Assembly: GCA_015039365.1 (NCBI GenBank)
Contig: WION01000052.1
Coordinates: forward strand, 171,032 to 235,031
Direction: 5' to 3'
Origin: Amanita rubescens
Lineage: Eukaryota; Basidiomycota; Agaricomycetes; Agaricales; Amanitaceae
DNA: 64,000 nt
A model generated the notes under the pieces. The model was not told where the DNA came from. It was given only the letters and a program-made list of their open reading frames with translations, and did not search any database. Shown one piece after another: positions 57,640 to 64,000 of the stretch. Position numbers and translations under genes: made by a program. The stretch's first letter is position 1, and every line of letters starts with the position of its first letter.

Positions 57640-58513
57640 GAGACGATATTTTAGCATACATAATTATTTTTTTATACGCGGACCACACCAGCTTCTGTGT
57701 TGGCGTCGAGACATGAGCGCGATTCCGAAATGTAGCACCACGCTTCTCATTACGTCTTCGTCACCTACAGATCAAGCTCAAGGCCGGTACTAGCCCATAG
57801 TACGACTCTGGCAGGACCGATCGGACAAAACCTGGTTTTTTAAGCATATAAGACAGTGTTCATTGCCGTTCATCGTGAACTGTCGTGTCGTCCTGCCGTG
57901 TCGGCCCTCCCGGCATGTGAACGTGCCAAACAGTCGTGATCACGATCACTGATGTAACCCATATAGGAATGCGGCGCAGAGAAAGAGTTTTCAAAGATGC
58001 ATACAACTACTTTGAGTTATTGGTGGGCAATATCATTGCATCTTAGACAAATCTCCGTGATTCTCAGTCAGGTCGAAGACATTCTTTGGTTTGGTTTCCG
58101 GTAAGATCTTGGATTTGGTATATTAAGACAGCCATGAACAACTCGTTCATATATACTGTACTTAGTCAAGGGCCACCAGAAGGATAGAGCAACGGGTTGT
58201 AATAAGCACAAAACGCAAATGAGCGGGGTAGAGAAAAAAAAATCCTAGTAACTGGACATGAAGAGCGAGGAAGGCTAAGGGAAACGAGCCATAGTGTCCA
58301 GTAGTTACTAGAAACAAACGGAATAAGACTGAAGGAAAAAGAGGGGAAAGAAGGAGATAGGAATTGGTGAAGGAGTGGAAGGCGGGGTTTGGATAATTCA
58401 ACCAGGTCCGAAGACGTCCCAGGCGTAACATAGTATGCCTACTGGGATAAGGAGCAGGTCAGTAACGTGTCTAACATGTTCTGTTTGTTATACTAACCTC
58501 TAGTCCGTGTTCT
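57640..58513. other. Intergenic region, no gene seen
   Basis: It contains the 3' flank of the Uds1 gene with an AT-rich stretch near 57645-57675 and otherwise ordinary sequence. Short open frames carry no recognisable motif. Confidence 0.6.
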
Positions 58514-58972
58514 TCAACCATGCTGGGTAAAGATAGAGACATGCACAATGGTCGGCTTCTCGGAGTTGTATCGAAGAGCGTAGTCCTTGTGGCCCCAGAG
58601 GCTGGTCATTTTTGAGTAACGGTCTCCAGTCTCATCTTTGAACCAAAATTGCCCGCTTTCGGGAAGGTTGGTGAACTCGATCATATACTTGAACCAATAT
58701 TCCCCGGTCTTATGGACCGCATATCGCGAAATAAGCATATGCTTGCTGTCCTCCGCGTTAAGGTATTTCCATACATCCGGCTCCACCGGCCAGTTGACAT
58801 CCGCCTCGCGTATGTAGGGATTGCCAGTGGAATGCGTAGTGGCTGCTTCCCTCTCCCTCTCGATTGAATGTTCCGTCTTTCTTATTCCAACTTCGTAAGG
58901 CACGCCATTCTCGCTCAGTGCTTTTGTCCACTGATAGCTGTCCCCATCGAAGGCTGGAAGCTGATTAGCCAT
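58514..58972 (-). CDS. Small orphan protein
   Basis: A single exon of 152 residues from ATG 58972 (MANQLPAFDGDSYQWTKAL). It is rich in aromatic residues and charge (NWPVEPDVWKYLNAED, HKTGEYWFKYMIEFTNLP, QFWFKDETGDRYSKM, LWGHKDYALRYN). There is no signal peptide, membrane segment or Cys cluster. I do not recognise the family. Upstream an in-frame ATG is possible at 58987, but the shorter start has no competing context. A spliced 5' untranslated exon is plausible but not shown. Confidence 0.6.
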   Translation of the reverse strand: MANQLPAFDGDSYQWTKALSENGVPYEVGIRKTEHSIEREREAATTHSTGNPYIREADVNWPVEPDVWKYLNAEDSKHMLISRYAVHKTGEYWFKYMIEFTNLPESGQFWFKDETGDRYSKMTSLWGHKDYALRYNSEKPTIVHVSIFTQHG

Positions 58973-61952
58973 GTCGGCTCTGTGCACTGTGACGGTGGTC
59001 GAAAGTTAGACAAACGCCTCAGCCCTTAGATGTTAAATGGATCTTACAATTCTTTGTGTAAGTGATCGGTGAGTGGATGGTGGTGAAATGAGTCTGGCGA
59101 CAGTGGTCTACAGCAGCGTTTATATAGGCCAGACTCGGTCGTTCAATGTCCATGTACGCGTAATGAGACCGTAAACTCGTGTCTTTTTTTGACGTGATGT
59201 CGGAGGACGGCTCGCATAGGTCTTGTACGCAACCATCGCCGACTCCTGACTGGGAAAGCCCAGAGGAACGGTACAAGACCTTCGAAAGTACCCTGTCGTA
59301 AGTGTTTGGAGTGCACACTGGCAGTGGCATGTGCGCCGGTGACACAGCGTGGCTGTGTTCAACTTCTTGACCGCAGTCTAACTCCCGTCATCGTCGCAAG
59401 CGAAGAATGGCGCATGTTCCCCACCAATTATGATTTCGAGAAAAATAAACAAATCCACCGCGGCGGGCGATAAGATACTCTGTACGGAACAAACTTACAC
59501 CAAGGTCAGGTGATATGAATTTTAATAGGCTTACCCTGCTTACTAGTTACTCCTGGTTTATTCAAGGAAGCGAAGTTACCCAAGGCAGTTAAGTTACGCT
59601 CTCAAGAGTCAAGATAGGAGGCGTTATTCCACAACAGATCCACCCGGTGCGTGGTCGTCGGATCGGCCCAAGAAGTATATGGCGTTGTTGCGGTGTACTG
59701 AGATCTGTGACGGTGGAACAGGTGACGAAGTATACAGGCGATTTTCCACCAACTGTCAACGTGGATTAGGATGCAGGTTGATACAAATCTAACAATGACT
59801 ATTCGTTTCGAGTGCCTCCAGCATCAGGATGCTGTTGTCGAAGGTTCCAGACTTAGCTTCTGGGAAATGAGAGCCGGCGTCAACGCTCCATAGTGGGGGC
59901 GTTGGCCGGTCTGTCTCGATTATCATTCCATTCCAAAAATGGTTTTTAATTGAAAGTAAAGGCTCCTCGTGATGGATCGTTTGTGGAATGTGAATTTGAT
60001 CAAATTCTTAATCCGGTTTGCTTATCCGGAGACGGTCAAGTTCGAGTTCGAATTCCAAAAACGCAGCATGCTTTCCCTAGCGAGAGGCGCGGTAGGAGCC
60101 TGTGGGCGTGGAACGGGCAGTCCGACTCTTTCTTGTCGCCAGATCTGAGGCACTCAGCGTCGACTCCTGATCTTCCGCAGAATCCACTTTGACCGGGTAT
60201 GATTGCCCAGGGGATTCTAGATCAGACATAGATTCAGTTTGGACCGCGATGTCTGACGTGAACAGAATTCTCTTCAGCGGTGGTGGTGATTGATATCCGG
60301 CGAGGGACGATAGGTGCTTGCTGAAAAGCGTTTTTACAATGTGTGAAGGAAAAAAGCGGCCAAACGAACACTATTCCTTGCGCTCCCCATTGTGCATGCC
60401 TGGCGATGCCGCGCCTCTGTAGCTCACTTCCTAGCCCTTCAACACCACATCTCACAAAGTGCGACCCTTGCTATGATACTTTAGCTAGTTTCTCTCGTCC
60501 GAAATGGCATGAATCGCACCAGATATAAGCACCACCCTTCTTCCATCAACCAATCATTGTTGATGGAGAGTCTTAAGAACAGTGATAAGAATAATCATGA
60601 TTAAAATGTTTAGGCTTACTTGACAGCTATATCATATAGTTTAAATGCATCAGGTCTGTTCTGAAGCGCCGCTAATTCAGCATCCTACGCGGAGTTGGCT
60701 TGTATTACAGATATGGAAAACTGCAGCTTACCACGAGCGCTATCCAAGTGCTGACGTTCACAGGGCTTGGAGACAGCCACCTTCAAAAGATTTAAAATGT
60801 TGTAATGTTATCGTCGTTGAATAATCCCTAGGAAAATGTGACATGTCCTTGCTTGGTTGTTGCAGAGTTGTGCCGCTTGCAGACTGTGGTTCTTTGATCT
60901 CTTGACAGAGTTTATGACGCTTCCACTTCACATCACCTACCAAGTAATCAAACGATGTGATTATGGTGCCACAGAGGTCACATTTACAAAGCCCTGAGCC
61001 ATCCATACCTGTTCGCTTCTTGATACGATAATGTTAAAAGGGTAACCTAATAGTATTCTATGGAGGAAGCGTAAGCGAAGGGAAAGAGATAGAAATAGAA
61101 CGTAAACACACCTCAGTCTCGTATATCAATCGGACTGGGGTGACTGTATTTATACGTGTGTGGGCTTTTCAGCTTAATCAAAAATGCATCGATGAAAGGC
61201 GAGATGGCCTTTAAGTAGGTGGTCAATTGCCATGGGTGGTGAAGCACACAATCGCACGGCAAAGCGGGGAGTGACGCAGTGAAGGGTAATTGTTCATTTT
61301 CAGGACACCAAAGGGAGCCCATGATGCTGAAGCTCCGCAAACGAGGCATATGAAGCGGAATCCAACATGCTCCTAGAGTCTTGACGTGTAGTAGGCCCCC
61401 GGAATATCAGCACAAATGTTAGGGACAAAAATGCCCTGATTTGGGGCCTTGCTGTCCGCACCAATTTTTGGGCCTCGAGGCGAGTTTTGTCCGAATTTTC
61501 CCCCGGCCTACCACGCCGTGGCGGCCCAAGTTTGTCCGAACCCATGATCCAGCCTCTGTAGCCTATGTACAAGTAGATAATGGCTAATATACCAATTTTT
61601 TCTTCGTTTCTCTCCTTCTGAAGCCTGCCATTGCGTTGGAAAGTTGATCCAGACCGCAGAAAAGCTCTTGATACAACTCCCACTCCCCCTGTGTTAGTTT
61701 TACCCCGGAATTGTCAGAGATGTTCACATTTTGCAGCACAACGAGAACATGATTGGGCAGTAGAAGCATGAATTGGAATGTTTGGAGTTGAGCAGTAGAT
61801 GTGGGTACTGCTGTGAAGGTACGGAAACGATCCTCTTCATATACTTGAAGCGCCAAATATGACAGCGCGCTGATATTGCTCGTGTGCGTAACGGTATGAC
61901 TGACCATATCAGGCAAAATTCAGTTAAACATATATTTTCATTGCGGTACATA
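58973..61952. other. Gene-poor stretch with only small unassigned open frames
   Basis: Small frames occur at 59950-60192 (plus, 80 codons, Arg/Ser-rich) and 61584-61916 (minus, 110 codons). None has a recognisable domain. GC content and CpG are ordinary, unlike the old repeat blocks, so this is not obviously transposon relic. Confidence 0.5.
60758..61006 (-). CDS. Possible small zinc-finger-like open frame
   Basis: Eighty-two codons with CKCDLCGTIITSF and KWKRHKLC, that is C-x2-C followed by H-x3-C about 17 residues on, as in single zinc fingers of BED or related type. No larger gene model could be built around it. It may be one exon of an unrecognised gene or a remnant. Confidence 0.3.
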   Translation of the reverse strand: MDGSGLCKCDLCGTIITSFDYLVGDVKWKRHKLCQEIKEPQSASGTTLQQPSKDMSHFPRDYSTTITLQHFKSFEGGCLQAL

Positions 61953-62040
61953 GTGACCCAGCATGATCTAGCGTGACCCACCGGGATCCGGCGTGAATCG
62001 GCGTGATCGAGAGTGATCCTGCGTGAACTGAAGTGAACAT
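61953..62040 (+). repeat. Degenerate 10-bp tandem repeat, about nine units
   Basis: The units read GTGACCCAGC, ATGATCTAGC, GTGACCCACC, GGGATCCGGC, GTGAATCGGC, GTGATCGAGA, GTGATCCTGC and so on, a GTGATCCNGC-like consensus with an exact 10-bp period. Confidence 0.8.
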
Positions 62041-62486
62041 TTTTTCGCATGATTAACCAGAAAGAAAACCCCGCAGGTCATTTCCACCATGCCCAACTCG
62101 TGCACGCTGGTCCACTCCGGCGCTATGCATACCGAGAAATAGTTGTACATGCGCATGCCTTGCAGGCCAGCTTCCGACTCTAGCATAACTTAATCTGTAG
62201 ACTGTGCATCAGGCAACGTAACAACACCCGGCCCAAAATCCGCGGCCCGCGACCGCAGCAGGTACAACGTCTAGCGCTGGTAATGATGCTAAAGAGCCGC
62301 TGATGAAGGCCGCTGGGGGTGATGTCGAAGTGACTCAGTGATAGCAGGCCGAAGTTGCCCAGGTAAATCAGAGGACCCTTTGTACTAGTACTAGTACCAC
62401 CGGCAATTGACTCAGAAACAGAGTTATATTAAAAACTAAACATGTACAACGATAAAACGATGCTAGAAAGAAGCTCAGCATTGTAC

Positions 62487-62735
62487 CGTCGCGTGGAGGT
62501 GCAGAGACGAGGGCGAGAGAAGCCGAATGGCGTTGGACCCTCAACGTCGTGTGGGGTCCATGGGGTGTGGAGACGAGTGTGTGTTAGGAGCGGACTGGCA
62601 TTGGATGTGTTCACCATCTTGTGGGGTCCATGAGGTGTGGAGACGCGGGTGTGAGAACCAGAAAGGTGTTGGACGCGCCCAGCGTCATGCTGGGTTCACA
62701 AGGTGCGAAGACAAGGATGTGAGAAGCGGAACTAG
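62487..62735 (+). repeat. Degenerate tandem repeat of about 67 bp
   Basis: Three units start near 62531, 62598 and 62665 with GCGTTGGACC-, GCATTGGATG- and GTGTTGGACG-. Each continues through a GGGGTCCATG or GGGTTCACAA word, GGTGTGGAGACG or GGTGCGAAGACA, and GTGTGAGAA-like ends. A partial copy precedes at about 62487-62530. Confidence 0.75.
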
Positions 62736-62865
62736 TACGAAAAACTGAATATATGCAACTTACATGAGCATAACTTAGCTCAGTTCAGTGTGTTGCTGCT
62801 AACACTGAACTCTGGACATGCGCAGTGCGAACAGTTGCTAGAGGCGGAGGATTAGGATGTGAGCT

Positions 62866-62990
62866 GACACATTATGCGCATATAGTAGCACGTACCTCAT
62901 CAGCGATGGTCTGAATCTACCTTTGCAGATGTAGATTGGGTTGACATTATGCGCATATAGTAGTCGGCTCGTACCTCGTCAGCGATGATC
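62866..62990 (+). repeat. Direct repeat, 45-50 bp units about 77 bp apart
   Basis: ACATTATGCGCATATAGTAG followed by CGTACCTC.TCAGCGATG occurs near 62866 and near 62944. Confidence 0.75.
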
Positions 62991-63849
62991 CGGCGCTCTT
63001 GGGCCCAGTCAGGGCAAGTGGACGTTGAAGATCCCGATTCCCGGTCAGCCACATCAGACCGGAGAAGGGCCAGGGGCAGCAATGCAGCGTGGTCAATTTC
63101 ATACAACAAGTAGAATCTGCGTCCATCTTCCGTTAGAAATGCAGAGGAAAAAGTATAAGTATGGGGGACATACCTGTAGCGCGGTCTTTCCAGATAGAGA
63201 GAGATAACTACGCCGCTGTGTAACAATTCGTGCAAAGGATAAGATAAACGTTAACGCTTTCGTCGAATTAGTTCAAGATACCTCTGGAACTGGAAATTAA
63301 TCCCTTGCTTGTCCCCGAGAAGGAAGGGCGGCCCCCCAAACATTTTCTTGTGGTAAACCCTTACGCCCAGTGCGTTCATCAACGACTTCTTTGACCTCTT
63401 GCTATGTGCGATCTCAGAGCTGGATAGGGAGGGGGACGTGGGTTGCTGCCATGCCAGGTGCGTTTGTAACAATTCAATTCGAACGCCCTTTCACCCTAGT
63501 AGCGAACTGGATTCGAGATAATCTCAAACGAACGGGGAACATGATGGGGTTGGTTTTGCTAAAAGCTGCGTTCACCAGCGACTATGTCTTTGCCACTAAA
63601 TGTTGAGAAGGTAAAGCGAGGAATGTAGTATTCTGGATAGGAAATGTGTTCAACAAATTGGCAGCGGTCGTTGTTTCTTCCACACGTGCTTCCACCGACG
63701 CCCGTTAACAGCGTTTGATCCATGAAACATGAAGTAGTGGATTCGGCAACTGGGAGGTGTGAGAACAAGGAACCCCTAATTATAGTCCAGCAGAGACGGC
63801 CGGGGAGATGAGGGCCGGGGAGCACATTTCTTGCACCTAAAAGGAACAT
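62900..63849 (-). other. Possible minus-strand gene in pieces, unassigned
   Basis: Consecutive open pieces at 63849-63559, 63472-63251 and 63235-62900 might be exons of one gene (SYPEYYIPRFTFSTFSG; FLLGDKQGINFQFQRYLEL; FYLLYEIDHAALLPLALL). I could not fix splice sites and recognise no family. The last 150 bases of the window hold nothing I can name. Confidence 0.25.
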
Positions 63850-64000
63850 TCATTTTTGTATCCATGGCGAATTTTTTGTGTCTGCGCTTTTGGATATTCG
63901 ACGACCCCGTTTATCTTGCCAGCGGATCTTCATACGCTATCTTTACCACCCTTTTTTTCGCTGATATATCCCGTTCGTCATCGCCACCTAAGTGATCCGT

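Overview
The window is nuclear DNA of a filamentous fungus, most likely an agaricomycete basidiomycete. Genes are dense and cut by many GT-AG introns of about 35-70 nt, start codons of divergent genes lie under 100 bp apart, and the proteins are typical fungal ones (Sec18, Mtd1, Glc8, Orm1, Mdm34, an Uds1-domain coiled-coil protein, a Virilizer homologue). A Rhizoctonia-like (Cantharellales) source is possible but is not proven by anything seen here.

Positions 1-26099 are nested transposable elements. Element A is a chromodomain Ty3/gypsy retrotransposon. Copy A1 (1-7406, plus strand, entering from outside the window) has its pol split by a 3.4-kb Mutator-like (MULE) DNA transposon at 1251-4642 with a perfect 9-bp target duplication. 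Copy A2 (10550-26094, minus strand) is bounded by two 528-bp LTRs that differ at three positions and by the 5-bp duplication GGTCC. Inside A2 sits a second gypsy family, element B (12715 to about 20656, minus strand), which has lost its 5' LTR together with the end of A2's pol. Notable in A are a primer-binding site complementary to the predicted 5' end of its own RNA (Tf1-type self-priming), a roughly 1-kb leader with no ATG whose last 740 nt are open in the gag frame, and a third ORF after pol. Notable in B are a GGGTTTT slippery heptamer at the gag stop and a spliced Zn2Cys6-like gene on the opposite strand between pol and the 3' LTR.

Positions 7407-10544 and 26100-36183 are old, CpG-depleted repeat DNA. 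They hold a decayed solo LTR of family B, a decayed MULE, a non-autonomous hAT element with an 8-bp target duplication, and several tandem or direct duplications.

From 36184 to about 58972 the host genes follow: a UPF0652/DUF2009 protein with a B-box-like finger, a STIMATE-like membrane protein, Sec18/NSF, protein phosphatase inhibitor 2, Mtd1, Orm1, an ATR-like pseudogene fragment, a small PD-(D/E)XK-like protein, Virilizer, Mdm34, an Uds1 protein and a small orphan. They serve unrelated housekeeping roles (vesicle fusion, sphingolipid control, one-carbon metabolism, ER-mitochondria tethering, RNA methylation). The last 5 kb (58973-64000) shows short repeats and no gene that can be named.

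All exon borders were placed by hand from splice signals and reading phase, and family names come from recognised motifs, not from a database search.
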